Shown here piece by piece: positions 23,932-35,871 of a DNA stretch of 64,000 nucleotides. This stretch comes from Botryotinia globosa (lineage: Eukaryota; Ascomycota; Leotiomycetes; Helotiales; Sclerotiniaceae): the NCBI GenBank assembly GCA_014898425.1, contig RCSZ01000018.1:434001-498000 (forward strand), given 5' to 3'. The notes below the pieces were generated by a model. That model did no database searches, was not told the DNA's origin, and saw only the letters and a program-made list of their open reading frames with translations. Position numbers and translations under genes: made by a program. How positions within the stretch are numbered: the stretch's first letter is position 1; each line of letters opens with the position of its first letter.

Positions 23932-24918
23932 ATGATGCCACCACACACACAACCCCGACCGATGGCGATCGAAAAGAAAGGCGAGGAAATAAAGTTTGCG
24001 GGGCTGGAGAGGAAGAAATCGACAAAGAGGTGGAAACAAAAGATGAGGGCTGACTCGGTGATTGATGGAGAGAGTGGCACGGCACCGCAAGAGGGAATGG
24101 CAGCTTTTAATGATACCGATGTTATGTCGCCATTGGAGGAAAGACATGACCCAGAAGAAAAGCATGCCACTGGAGAATCTTCGAAGGGCACACATGGGAA
24201 GGGTCGGCAACATTTGGGTAAACAGGGGAATACACGGGCGCGTTTCGGTGACCGTAATGACTTCATTAGACTATACGTCGGCAATGTCACATACAATCGT
24301 CGGACCTTTCATGCCCCGAAAGCCCTTCTTCGTGCCAAAGTCAAATACTTCGATGAGATTTTCACGCGGAGCCCCGAGCTCAGGCATATGAATCTTCCCG
24401 AGAAAGAACCAACTTCCTTTGCTTTGTTTCTCGACTGGATCCAGCTCGGGGTGTACGCCCCTTTGGATATCGAAGAGGGACCTATTCCCTTTCGGAGTCG
24501 CATCATCCTGTATGGTCTAGGAGTTGAATACGAACTCCAAGAACTTATGGATTATACCATGACCGTTCTCATCACAAATTGTGCAATGCACGATGAATTG
24601 ACGTTCGACGAAAAGTACGCCTATTTGATTTATGTGGATACGGATGACGGGTCCAAACTTCGTTCGTTCGTATCACACTCATTGGCGAATAGCCTTTTGG
24701 TTATGAGAGATTTTTCAAAGAAACAGGCCTGGATGATGGAATCTGGTCATCCGGAATTGTGGAAGGATGTATCAAATTGGATGGATATTATTAGAAATGG
24801 GAGCTTCGTGCCTCCGTCCGTTCCTTTTTCATCTCCTAAACCTGTAGCACCTTCTAAGTGTATTTTTCATGTCCATGATGCAGGAGCGGCATGTGCATTC
24901 ACGGGTGATATACTCTAA
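23932..24918 (+). CDS. BTB/POZ-domain protein of unknown function
   Basis: One exon, 328 aa from the first ATG at 23932; another ATG follows directly. The N-terminal about 105 residues are charged and low-complexity. A BTB-like fold is suggested from about 110 to 205: LYVGNVTYNRRTFHAPKALL, then YFDEIF, a LPEKEPTSFALFLDWIQ segment, and a helical part with YGLGVEYELQELMDY. This layout is common in filamentous fungi, where BTB proteins are numerous and mostly uncharacterised. No kelch, MATH or zinc-finger partner domain is present. BTB proteins often bridge substrates to cullin-3, but nothing here shows that directly. The C-terminus, from about residue 290, is Pro/Ser-rich and then Cys/His-containing without a recognisable motif. 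Confidence 0.75.
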   Translation: MMPPHTQPRPMAIEKKGEEIKFAGLERKKSTKRWKQKMRADSVIDGESGTAPQEGMAAFNDTDVMSPLEERHDPEEKHATGESSKGTHGKGRQHLGKQGNTRARFGDRNDFIRLYVGNVTYNRRTFHAPKALLRAKVKYFDEIFTRSPELRHMNLPEKEPTSFALFLDWIQLGVYAPLDIEEGPIPFRSRIILYGLGVEYELQELMDYTMTVLITNCAMHDELTFDEKYAYLIYVDTDDGSKLRSFVSHSLANSLLVMRDFSKKQAWMMESGHPELWKDVSNWMDIIRNGSFVPPSVPFSSPKPVAPSKCIFHVHDAGAACAFTGDIL

Positions 24919-25276
24919 TGGAGGTTGTAGAGCATGATGGGACTGTTGGAGTTTGTGCTGGGAGAAGGGTATGATGTGCTGCGTGTGGACAATATCATGC
25001 GTCTGTACTGGGGGGTTTTGGTTGATAGACTCCCCCACACTCATTAATTTGTGTATGGTATATTACAGTGTCTGAACCAAAGAACTTGATAAATTTTTTT
25101 TGGGTCAGTTGCTTGTGTCTCTTCCATTGTGTCTTCCTTTTTTGCATGAAATATCATCTAATATACATCCCATTACCTAACATATTTCGTCGTTAAGGAA
25201 GTTTTAGTCTCGTTCCTTTGTAAGACTACGCTGTAGCCAATCATATCCGTGACATCATAGCAAGTTATATTGTAAC
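24919..25276. other. Short spacer between convergent BTB and VanZ-like genes
   Basis: About 360 bp, probably only 3' UTRs. No gene or repeat was seen. Confidence 0.6.
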
Positions 25277-26034
25277 TTAAACTGCCCTTTTCTTTGGGTC
25301 TCCGTCGACTTCACCAGTGCTGCTGGCACTTGGCGTCTTCAACCCTTCGCCTTCGACACTCTCCACAACGTCTGCTTGCTCATCCTCATCCCACGCATCT
25401 TCCATATTCTCATCCCAATTGTCCACTTCTTCATCTAGTGTCCTCGATGCCGCGGCCACACCACTCTCCTGTGCTCCCACTCCCTCTCCCAATTCCAAAT
25501 CTTGCTCTTCATCCCCGGGTACAACATGATATGTCTTTGCCAATCGCTTACGCTCCAACATCCGTAAATGATACCAACTACACAATGCGACGCCAGCGAG
25601 CGAACCTACGATATTGGCGACGATATCGTAGAAATCAAAGGTTCTACCATTGGGCAAGAAACCCTGGAGGAATTCGGAACCGACTCCAAGAATACCGGTG
25701 CAGATTATCAAGGTAAAGTTGAGGTTTCTTCGACGGCTGGTATCGAGTATCCAATAGAAGACGACGGTGAGGATGAAGAAGGTTATGGTATGCAGGACTT
25801 TGTCATTGATGACTGCGTCGACTTGGATGGATGTTAAACCTGCATAACCAGCGAGTAGGAGAAGGAACAGGAATGCTCCTATGGTGACGAGACTGTGTTA
25901 GTTTTGGAGATCTCTGGGGACATGGGGAAGGGATCATGGATAGGTTGGTATGGTGTGGAGAAGGAGGGGAGGACATGGAACTAGGAGGGGGAGCCAAAGT
26001 ATCATTTACCTGCAAAAGGTAGCCTTATGCGCAT
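25277..26034 (-). CDS. VanZ-like membrane protein
   Basis: Exons complement 26034-26010 and 25878-25277 encode 208 aa. The first exon gives MRIRLPFA and joins to GAFLFLLLLAGYAGLTSI, restoring a start typical of fungal VanZ-like proteins. An earlier CACAG acceptor would hit a stop, so the ATAG at 25880-25879 was used. Four hydrophobic spans are visible: near 10-25, HTITFFILTVVFYWILD (about 45-60), LIICTGILGVGSEFLQ (about 70-85) and DIVANIVGSLAGVALCSWY (about 93-112). A cytosolic tail of about 90 residues is highly acidic. VanZ domains are known from bacterial teicoplanin resistance; the fungal function is unknown. The family call rests on span pattern and the conserved F/N/GR motif after the second half. 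Confidence 0.78.
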
Positions 26035-26812
26035 TCTCTTGAAATTCCTCGAGCCCGTTTCTTTTCTTGTGTAGTAAATTGGATTTCCTTGAGTTTAAAA
26101 AAGCATCACTGCTAGTCTTTAACTAAGTTGTATGGGTGTTGGAAGTCTGGAGATAGTTGATTTTCTTCTGTATTATGTTGAGACAAGCTCTCTCTTCTTG
26201 TGTTCAAAAAGAGTTCAGAGCTTCTGGTTAAACCTGGCAACTTGCAGATTCCTTCTCCATCTCCCATGTGGGTTGGCTGCAGCTCGAAATCACACCTGAG
26301 GTTCAATTTCTTTCCAATGGTTAGTCAGTCTACTTCGTGCACCTATCAAAATTCTTGCACGGACCAATATCTTCAATGTTGGATATGGAGATTCAGTACG
26401 AGGTGATGTTTAATTCGACCTGTACATAGGAAAATAGATAGATAATTGAAATGTATATCTTTATGTTTGTAAATTGTGATGTGTTGTGACTATATGCGAA
26501 TTTTGAAGATATTCCAGGAGTGAGAACATGGAATCCATGAGGAAATGATGCTTCAAATGTTGCTCAATTCATTGTCTTTTCAATACACTACGAGTGCTAG
26601 ATTTCTAGGTAAGGGAATCACAGACAACGTCCTACAACCACCAAATCTAACCTCATCTCAAGAACTTCATCAAACCATCAACATCAACGCCATAAATTAA
26701 TCAATATTTTGCGCTAATCTGATACAAAGATGCGCACAATATCGAAGCCAATTTAAATCACGAAAAGGCGACAACTTTGAGACGGTTTGTCGCGACCTAG
26801 AGATTTGACGTT
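26035..26812. promoter_or_regulatory. Divergent intergenic region between VanZ-like gene and SPT7
   Basis: This 778 bp separates two divergent start codons and should contain both promoters. No repeat array or recognised factor site was found. Confidence 0.5.
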
Positions 26813-29800
26813 ATGGGCGGCGGAGAGAGGGGACTTTTGTCTCGCTCTGGGGTATCCGGACACAACTCTTCCATCACAAATGGCACATCATGGACACCTT
26901 CCTCATCGAATACAATTCATTCCCACAAGACTTACCAAAATAAAAACAATACTCCTCCGCGATCGCATACTCCAAGTATATTCGATGCCACAATGGCTGA
27001 CTCGGCCAACGTACAGGAGGAGGAAAGTCAAAGGACAATATTTAAAGAATTATATCGCCGCAGCGAGGCAAAGTTGGCGGGCTTGTTTGGAGGTGGAGAT
27101 TCTCCTGCAGACGCCAATGAAGAGCATGATGTCTCGACACAAAATACACAATTGGTCGAGGATGCAACCGCCATTGAACCGGCTAAGCAAGCACAACCAC
27201 CAAAGAAACCGGCGCGCGCTATAGACGAGGACAATTATGATGATGATGACGAGGATGACGAGGATGAACAACAAGATTCCCCCTCAAAGGCGAGAAGCGC
27301 GAATGCTTTGTTGTCGCCTTCGAAGTCGGGGAGTTCCCCCATCCAATCTGACTTATCCCCCTCAAAGCACGCGGAACAAAGTAAAGATGATGCGGCGAGC
27401 GACCAACCTAAAACTTCTGAAGATGCGCGCAAGAAATTGGAAGAGGAGAAGAAGGCCGTCGAGGATGCTGCCAAGCGCAGTTTCAATACCATATTCTATA
27501 CATTGGAGAATGATCGGATCGCTATGCTGGAACAGCAGCGGCTGGAGGAATCCGAAAGGCAAACAGACGCGGAAATGGACAATAATGGCAATGCTGGACC
27601 TGCCAATAATCGACAAGCCGAACAGCATAGTTCCCTGGCCAGTGCCGAGATGGGCGCATCGAGTTTGACGTTGAAGAATCTCTTTGCTCGCATCGACGCC
27701 AAGCGTGACAGGGTCCAAGCTACGGATCTAGAGTTGAGAGCCTTGATCAATGAGGTTCGTAAGAATCGAAGTAAATGGGCCAGCGAGGACAATGTCAACC
27801 AGGAAGAATTATACGAGGCTGCGGATAAGGTTTTGAGTGAGCTCAAGGCTATGACAGAATACTCGGCTCCTTTTCTTGTCAGAGTGAATAAGCGTGAGGC
27901 TCCTGATTATTACAATGGTAATCTCCATGGCTCATCCATGAGTGAATTTTGCCGCTGACATGAAATAGTTATCAAGCACCCTATGGACCTCGGCACAATG
28001 ACTAAGAAGTTGAAGACACACCAGTACAGATCGAAGAGTGAATTTGTTGCCGATCTCGACTTGATATGGGAGAATTGCTTGAATTACAATGGCGCAGATA
28101 AACATCCTTTGCGAAGAAATGCGGAAAGTATGAGGAAAGAGGCAGCAAAACTTATACCCTTGATTCCAGATCTTGTTATTCGACCTCGAGCAGAAGTAGA
28201 AGCAGAGGAACGTCGCAAACAAAACGGAGGGGATGATGCTGATGAAAGTGACGACGAACCTATCATGTCTTCTAGAGGTCGCGGTGAAGGCGGTCGAGGT
28301 ATGAAGGGGCATGGCAAGGCACGGAAGAATACTTCCAGGCGTGAAGAAAGCACCCCGGGCATCGATCAAAAACCTGCCATTCAACTCAATGGCGTTTTTG
28401 GGAACCTCAATCAGGATGGCTCGGAAGTGGATGGTAGTCAGAATGGCTTTTCTACTCCGATCCCAGGTGGTTCAGTAACACCTGGCGGCATGAATGGTGT
28501 CGCTAGTCAGGGTGATGGTATGGATGTTGATGTCCCTTCAATCAATGGCATGGGTATGCAAGGATTCGCGGCAGAAAATATCTATGAAGATGAAGAGTAT
28601 AAAATCTGGAAGCAGGTCACCAAGAAAAATCGTGCCATGGTCGCTAAAGATCGAAACCGATTATTCAAGGGTGATAAGTTGAATCCAGATGAACCTGCTC
28701 TTTTACGAAGCAAAGCTGGGATGAGGAGGTGGCTGCGCCAACGGAAACTGGATGATCCCAATAGCTCAAATGTCGAAGGCGCCATTGAAGATAAAAAAGC
28801 GAAACAGGGCGCAGAGACTCTTGCCGAAGGTATGGAGGGCGAAGAGGAACAGTTTTTGCCTGATTATTATGATCCGCTATCAGCCATTCCAGATATCAAT
28901 CCGAAATTACAATGGGTGGAAGATGCGGATGGTAATCTGGTTGAACAGTCGGGAGAATTTCTTCGAATGGTACCTGCTGGACATTTTACCGCACCGAAAA
29001 GTTTCTTGACTGGCAAAGTTGAGGCCAATATGAAGCAAATGCAAGAAACGAGAAAGTTGTGTTCCAAGATCGGTGTTATAAAGCAAATGCAATTGCAGGC
29101 ACAGGTAAGATTAAGATGATGTTAGCAAAAGATTGACTTTTACTGATTTCCCATGCAGATGTACAACAATCAGTTTCCCAAGTATGAGCCTGAGCCCTTT
29201 GTAGAAACAGATATCGAACCACATGTCACTTCAGATGATGGTCCTATCATGTCTTCTTGGGTTTGTCGAGCTGCAATGCAACGATCTGTCGCCAAGCTTT
29301 GCTATCATGCTGGGTTTGAAGAATTGCAACCGTCTGCTTTAGATGTAATAACTGATATTGCCGGAGACTTCTTTGGCAAAATTGTCAAAACCTTTGGTGT
29401 TTATCGAGAAGCACATAAAGTCCCTGCTGCACCTGGCACTGGAAGTAAATGGCAAGAACGTTATACCAATGAAGAAGTCGTCCTGCATAGTTTGGGTGAA
29501 AACGGTCTGGATATAGAAGCCTTGGAAAGCTACGTTAAGGATGATGTTGAGCGTCTCGGAACCAAACTTTCGGTCATGCATGAACGCATGAAGGCTCATC
29601 TTACAGATCTACTCAGACCCGCTCTGCAAGATAATAGTCAAGATGGATCTGGTGCATTCAACGAAGGCAGTGAACAATTTGTCGGTGGTGACTTTGCAGC
29701 CGAACTCGGCGAAGATTACTTTGGTTTCAAGGCCCTTGGTTTGGATAGTGAATTCTCAATGACGAGTCTTGGCGTGCCACTCCATCTTCTTCATACGAGA

Positions 29801-30304
29801 GTTCGTAGCGCCTACCAAGGACCTACCGCTGCAGCGCCTCAAGCCGAAATATTCGCACAACTCGAACCTTTACCACCTATTACAAAGGAGAGCATCACTA
29901 GTCAGATCGGCCTGGTCAAGAATTTCTTCCTCGCTAAGTTACATGCGAATGATGATGAACCGCTACTAGAAGACGAGGAACTGACTGGGAAACAAAAACC
30001 CACTCGACCACGTCTGGGTCCGACGGGTAAAATTACAAGTCCGAGAAAGAGACCTCTTAAAGAACAGAGTGGTAATGCGAAGAAGAAGAAGAAATTGGAT
30101 AATGGATCAGCAGTCGATTCACAGTTGTCGATCAAGACGGGTGGAAGTGGAAGTCCACAGAAGGCTAAGGGTGAGAAGGGCAAGTCAGGACTGCCAAATG
30201 GAAATGCAGGGAGTGTGGAGGAGAGCATGGATGGGAATAGTCCGGTGGAAAAAGATGATGGGGCGACAATTCCCATGAGCCCGGAGAGTATTGGGGAGAG
30301 GTAA
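26813..30304 (+). CDS. SPT7: SAGA complex subunit SPT7, bromodomain plus histone fold
   Basis: Exons 26813-27917, 27969-29104 and 29159-30304 encode 1128 aa. An acidic N-terminal region precedes a bromodomain at about residues 335-425, spliced inside the sequence [14 protein letters not shown]; its later part has [24 protein letters not shown] linker follows with the SPT7 block [21 protein letters not shown] and the [16 protein letters not shown] segment. Exon 3 starts with the histone-fold (Bromo_TP-type) region, [19 protein letters not shown]. The C-terminus is basic and low-complexity with a KKKKKL run. In yeast SPT7 scaffolds SAGA through its histone fold and binds acetylated histone tails. 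A second in-frame Met at 26994 (MADSANVQ) is a plausible alternative start, and the first 60 residues are not conserved-looking. Confidence 0.92.
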
Positions 30305-31286
30305 TGAGGTTGTGTGGGGGCAAGGATGGGCTATATAAAAGTATTGGGTGGGTGGTTGGTTGTGTTGGGCTTTGCGTATGCATGACGGTGGTGTTGTTGG
30401 GTGGCTATTTCTGGGAGGGGAGGGGAGAGCTGGATGGGATGAATATGATGAGATGCACGCATTCCCAATCCTACATTTTCCTTCGAATCAGATCGAGGAA
30501 AGTAAAGGAACACGGGGAAGACAAGAGTGACATGTAAAGTGTGCTCGCTGGTTGAATCCACTCACAGAAAAACAACCCGAGCATCAAGCATTTAGCATCA
30601 TGGATAGGAACGGACGGGCGATAAGATAGCGGAAAGATAGAAGTCAGTATACTCGTACATATGGGAAAGGGATGGATGGGCAGATGGGCGGTCGTTTTCC
30701 AACGGTACCAGTTGACCTCCACACAGGAGATGATCATCTGGGTAGGATCGGATAGGATAGGGCAGGGTAGGGGTGGGAAACTTTGATATCACCATGAATT
30801 TTAAGAGAGCGTGCCGAGCAACTCGAGCAGATTAGTTCAGTTAATTAGTTCGTGTTATATGTATTAAGAATTATCACTTTTTTTTTTCATTGCATGGTGT
30901 GTGTTTTTTTTGGTTGCCGTGGGCTTTCTGCATCTTGCTTCTTGTGTTTTGTGTGTTGAGTTTGATGGGTAGGGTTGTGTTGAGTATGGTATGGTTTGAT
31001 ATGGTTTGATATGGTTTGGTTTGGTATGGTATGGTATACTAGGGTACTTGGGCTTGCAAGGATAGGCAGGTAGGGAGGGATTGGGTAGGGATTGAGTAGG
31101 GAAGGGAAGGGAAGGGTAGGGAAGGGAAGGGGATAAAGAGTTTTCCCTTGGACAGGTGAGATATTTGATGTTCATTTTTTGGTAAACAACGAACAAAGGA
31201 TGTGAGTAGATGAGATTATTAAAGTCCTTTCTTGTTGGTTATCTGTATTCGTTTGTTTGGGTTTGGAAGTGTGGTGTTTGTGTGTG

Positions 31287-31324
31287 ATGGGATGGGATGG
31301 GATGGGATGGGATGGGATGGGATG
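31287..31324 (+). repeat. (GGGAT)n microsatellite
   Basis: About seven copies of GGGAT with GGG runs at 5 nt spacing, followed at 31340-31361 by a (TTTC)n run. Confidence 0.85.
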
Positions 31325-31480
31325 TGTATATTTGGGACCTTTTCTTTCTTTCTTTCTTTCTGAACAAGTGGATGGAGGATTGAGGGAATGATTCACGAGT
31401 ATGAGTATGAGTAAGTGTATGGGACGTGTGGATAGGGCTTTTGGGTTGCATGCTAGGTCGTAGGTGGGATGTTGTTTGGT

Positions 31481-31520
31481 GGATTGGATTGCATTGGATT
31501 GCATTGGATTGGATTGCATT
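31481..31520 (+). repeat. GGATTGCATT decamer repeat
   Basis: Three to four imperfect copies of a ten-base unit in the SPT7-prefoldin spacer. Confidence 0.75.
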
Positions 31521-31986
31521 GATTAGGGATATGGAGGAGAAGAGGAAGGGAGAGGGAAAAGAGGAAAAGCATATGCGGATGATATTTATATTTATATTTA
31601 TACCTATATTCAAGAATCAAGATAGATGATGCGATGATATGATGCGAAGTCATGCGAAGCTATCAAATTGGAATGGGGATGGGGATGCGAATTTGTCAAA
31701 TTTGTATTCTAGAGGGGGAGGGATCAGATGGAATTTAGTGTTTTTCCGGAGCAGGGAGGTTTTGAGATTCGAGATTTGAGGCTCGAGAAGAAGTCTAGAA
31801 GAGGAGTGTGTGTGGACTGATGGACACTTTGATTGGGAATCGATTGGGAAATGTGAACGGAGAGTTAGATGCTTAGATCTGCGGAGCTCGCTGGCGGGTA
31901 GGAGCACGTACTTGGGAATGGAACTGCTAGGGAATTATATGGATATTTATATTGTTATTATATGGTGTTTTGGTGGTTGAGTTGTG

Positions 31987-32033
31987 CTTGTGCTTGTGCT
32001 TGTGTGACTGTGACTGTGACTGTGACTGTGACT
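31987..32033 (+). repeat. (GTGCTT)n then (GTGACT)n repeat
   Basis: Two adjacent hexamer arrays differing at one or two positions, suggesting one arose from the other. Confidence 0.8.
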
Positions 32034-32466
32034 GCTGTGTAATACCTACCTAGATGGCTTTGGAGAGCCTTCTAGAGAGAGCATTATTTACAAGATTGAG
32101 ATTCAAACGTCGATCCTAATGAGCTGTTAAATCTACATCTTCACATGTGACTAGCTCAGTACTTTGTATCGAAATCGAAATCAGAAGGTGTTTGTGCTAA
32201 TTATGAATACGCGGGAAGAAAATGAGATCTTTTATCGTTAAAGTCACTTCTTGCTCGCTCTACTATGAATAAGTCATACGCATATCTAGTACGTAGGAAA
32301 CGTAGTAAATGGATATCTAACGCCCTTGGCCATGCAAATTCTCCGGTACATACATACTTTTGTGTATATGTTTTATACATTCCTGATGATATTAACGCCC
32401 GCCTGCCTCACTTTTGCTTGATTTCTTTGAAGTACTTTTGATGTATGTTTGCTAGCTGGTGTGGAT

Positions 32467-33230
32467 TTAGGCTGCGGCTTGGGGTTGAGCCCCTTGGGTC
32501 TCGGATTGGAGTTTTATTATCTGAGCAAGTGTTAATATAGTTTCTTGGGAAGAGTGGAAGGGGGGAACATACCTCCATCTTCAAGCCGTCACTTTTGTCT
32601 TGTACGTCTTTGATAGCTTGCTCGACTCGTTTTCTAAATAAGCGAGAGACAAAAAGTATTAGAGATTCATTTGTTCTCAAGTTTCATCTGGAAAAATTGC
32701 TCCGAAACTCCATTCCGAAAGTCCCATAGGCAAAACATGCGAGAGTGTTGCAGAAGAAAGTATGGGATGTAAAGTGTAGAAAGAGGAGATAAGGTACGCA
32801 CATTTCCTTCTCGATAAATTCTAATCTTCCGTCAACGGCCATGACAGCTTCGGTTTTATCTTGCTTTAGGAGGACTGGGCCGACGAGCTTGTAGATGTTG
32901 GAGTCGGAGGAGAGGGCGGAGAATTCCTAGGGTAGCGGGGTTAGTGTGATTCTGGGATTGGAATTGAGAGAATGTCGGGAGGTGGAAAGGTGTGAGACAT
33001 GAATGGGACATGAATGGGAATGAGAGGAAGGGGAGATGTACCTTTTGAACGCTCTTGTTTTCTTGTTGTTGGGATTCGAGCTTTTGGCGGGAAGAAATGG
33101 AGCTTTGGAGATCTGGGGGAGGTTAATATATGGCGAGAAAAAATGAAGGAGATGAGAGGTGAAGATGACCTGTTTGAAGTTTTTGATATTCCTCGGTGAG
33201 AGCTTGGAGACGCTGCTGCTGTTCTGCCAT
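32467..33230 (-). CDS. Prefoldin subunit 6
   Basis: Five exons, complement 33230-33170, 33112-33042, 32926-32802, 32633-32573 and 32520-32467, encode 123 aa. Joined, they read as a beta-type prefoldin: an N-terminal coiled coil (LQALTEEYQKLQT, then QQQENKSVQKEF), the central hairpin region with YKLVGPVLLKQDK and RLEFIEKEIKRVE, and a C-terminal coiled coil. Each junction restores a conserved residue. Donors are varied (GTCATC, GTACAT, GTGCGT, GTATGT). Prefoldin is a cytosolic hexamer that hands unfolded actin and tubulin to the CCT chaperonin. Subunit 3 of the same complex lies about 18 kb to the right. The gene is divergent from VPS4. Confidence 0.9.
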
Positions 33231-33900
33231 GGTGAGGATGTGAGGGTATTTGGTTTCTGGTCTGGAGCTATGAGGAGTTGAATAGGCTGATTATACTCTG
33301 CGAAGATTACTTTTTCTGTGCGAGGAAAGCGGCAAATTATACCAATAGATTGTGATTATGAGCGCCACAAATCGACTGTCTTATGATGCAGTCGTAGAGA
33401 ATTAAAATAATTTGTCTGTGAATAATATTTCAATATCGAAATTTCGTAAGTTTCTCTTATCCAGTATCAAATTATTGAGATGATGTCTAGCGCAATCGCG
33501 GGGCAACCAAAACACCGCCAAGCTCACAAGCTCAAGCGACAACCTAGACTTTCGAATTCTCAATATCCTCCACAGGTCCATACCCCAAGATACATAGGAC
33601 GACAATACCGGGCGCATAGAGAAGTAATACACTGACTGGCCTGGTCCATTAATAGTCGTTCTTACAGTCCTACGGAGTTTAATTCGTACCCTCTTTGTTG
33701 ACCAAGGTTATCGTCGACGTTCTACCAAATTCGAGACTTGTTCAAGTCAAGTACAACGGCGATTAAACCAAACGTCAATCTCGGTGTCCTTCGACGAGAA
33801 AAGACGCGCCGTGTAAATAATCGCCTGGAGTTCCATTAATATCGAAGCAAGCTTCTCTATCTAGAAATCAACATCAACATTCGCAAACCCCACCCTCAAG
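33231..33900. promoter_or_regulatory. Divergent intergenic region between prefoldin 6 and VPS4
   Basis: About 670 bp between two start codons on opposite strands, so both promoters lie here. No repeat or recognised site was seen. Confidence 0.5.
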
Positions 33901-35321
33901 ATGTCGAACACCGATTTCCTTGGACGGGCCATAGATGTGGTTAAGAAGGCTATCGAAGCCGATACTGCAGCGGAATATGATAAAGCATATCAACTCTACT
34001 ACCAATCTCTCGAACTCTTCATGCTCGCTCTTAAATGGGAGAAAAATGCCAAATCCAAGGAAATGATCCGCGCGAAAGCTGGCGAATACATGGAGCGAGC
34101 CGAAAAATTAAAAACACATCTTGCAGATGCGGAAGGCAAACGAAAGAAACCCAGTATGATGGGAGCGAATGGGAGTTCGACGGGAGGAAAGGGCAATGAA
34201 GAGGAAGGGGATCCAGAGAGTAAAAAGTTGAGAAATGCATTGCAAGGAGCTATTCTACAGGATAAACCAAATATCAAGTGGGAGGATGTAGCGGGTCTGG
34301 AGGCCGCAAAGGAGGCGCTCAAGGAGGCTGTCATTCTGCCAATTAAGTTTCCGCATTTGTTCACGGGAAAAAGACAACCGTGGAAGGGTATTCTGCTTTA
34401 TGGACCACCGGGAACAGGAAAGAGTTATCTGGCCAAGGCAGTAGCCACGGAAGCAAACAGTACGTTCTTCAGTGTGAGCAGTTCGGATTTGGTCAGTAAG
34501 TGGATGGGAGAGAGTGAGAGGTACGTTTTCCGATTTCTATCACGGAGCTATATGCATATCTGACAATTCAATAGATTAGTCAAACAACTATTTACCATGG
34601 CCCGCGAAAACAAACCCTCTATCATCTTCATCGACGAAGTAGACGCTCTTTGCGGGCCCAGAGGAGAAGGAGAATCAGAAGCCTCGAGACGTATCAAAAC
34701 CGAAATGCTTGTCCAAATGGACGGTGTAGGAAGAGACAGCCGAGGCGTATTGGTCCTAGGTGCTACCAATATCCCCTGGCAACTAGATGCTGCCATTCGA
34801 CGTCGTTTCCAACGCCGTGTTCATATTTCCCTCCCGGATTTACCCGCACGAACTAAAATGTTCGAGATCAGTGTCGGAACCACTCCTTGTGAATTGGTGG
34901 CCTCTGATTATAGAAAGTTGGGAGAATTGAGTGAGGGCTACTCGGGGAGTGATATCAGTATTGCGGTTCAAGATGCTTTGATGCAACCTGTACGGAAAAT
35001 CCAAACTGCTACACATTATAAAAAGGTAAGGGCTCCAATATCACTTGAAAATCTCCTCTTCGATTTCATTAGATGAAGATGTGACTAACTCCACAAAAGG
35101 TCATGTCCGATGGAATAGAAAAACTAACTCCCTGCTCACCCGGTGACGCGGGAGCCATGGAAATGTCCTGGACAGAAGTCGATTCGGATAAGCTTCTCGA
35201 GCCACCGCTTCAAGTAAAAGATTTCATCAAAGCTATCAAGGGGGCTAGACCTACTGTTTCCCAAGAAGATATCCAAAGGAGCACGGATTGGACCAATGAG
35301 TTTGGTAGTGAAGGTGCTTGA
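33901..35321 (+). CDS. VPS4: Vacuolar sorting AAA ATPase VPS4
   Basis: Exons 33901-34520, 34575-35025 and 35100-35321 encode 430 aa, the usual VPS4 length. An N-terminal MIT domain (about 5-75, helical, with [22 protein letters not shown]) binds ESCRT-III tails. A Gly/Glu linker leads to the AAA domain with Walker A GPPGTGKS (168-175), Walker [11 protein letters not shown] (Asp226-Glu227) and the arginine-finger region [10 protein letters not shown]. The beta domain and C-terminal helix follow ([31 protein letters not shown]). VPS4 disassembles ESCRT-III on endosomal and other membranes, allowing multivesicular body formation and abscission. Every catalytic motif is intact. Confidence 0.96.
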
Positions 35322-35871
35322 TTTTTTTTGCCTTGATACTTAGTAATAGCAAGAAAAGAAAGCATAGCTGCAAGGAGTGGTTGGGGGAGAGGAGTATGGG
35401 ACCGGGCATGCTGGCGAAGAAGGCGTTTATAAATGGAAAGCGTTCTAAACTTAAATGAACGTCCAGCACAAGTCGATTTTAAATGAATGCTACGAGTTAA
35501 GAAAGGCAAAGAGCTACAAGAATAAAATTACATACATGTCAATAATGTCAAGCAAGTCTCACAGATTGATAATTCAAGATCAAGTCCAGGTCACATGGAA
35601 AAAGAGAGATCATCCGTAGAAGTAATGAGTTATATGCTTTTTTCCAATTTTATGCACCTCATAGTGTCTAGCCAAGCCATATAAAATACCACCACAAGCC
35701 AGAGCTTCTACGGTAAGATTGTTAACAAAAAAGTAGTCCTCAACGCCCATAATAACACAGCTATACTCCGCCATTGATGACCCAGCTGCCCGAAATTTAC
35801 AAGATGAGATGATAGAAAGAAAGAAAAGGAGAAAGACGTCTAGACCATGTTTACAATGATGAAGGCGACAT
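35322..35871. other. Spacer between convergent VPS4 and NOP58
   Basis: About 550 bp with no supported gene; presumably two 3' UTRs. Confidence 0.6.

Larger units (their letters stand above)
30305..32466. other. Repeat-rich 2.2 kb spacer between convergent SPT7 and prefoldin 6
   Basis: No ORF with coding character was seen. The plus strand is strongly G/T/A-biased from about 30940 to 31580, with ATGGTTTG, GGGAT, TTTC, GGATTGCATT and, farther on, TGTGAC arrays. Confidence 0.6.
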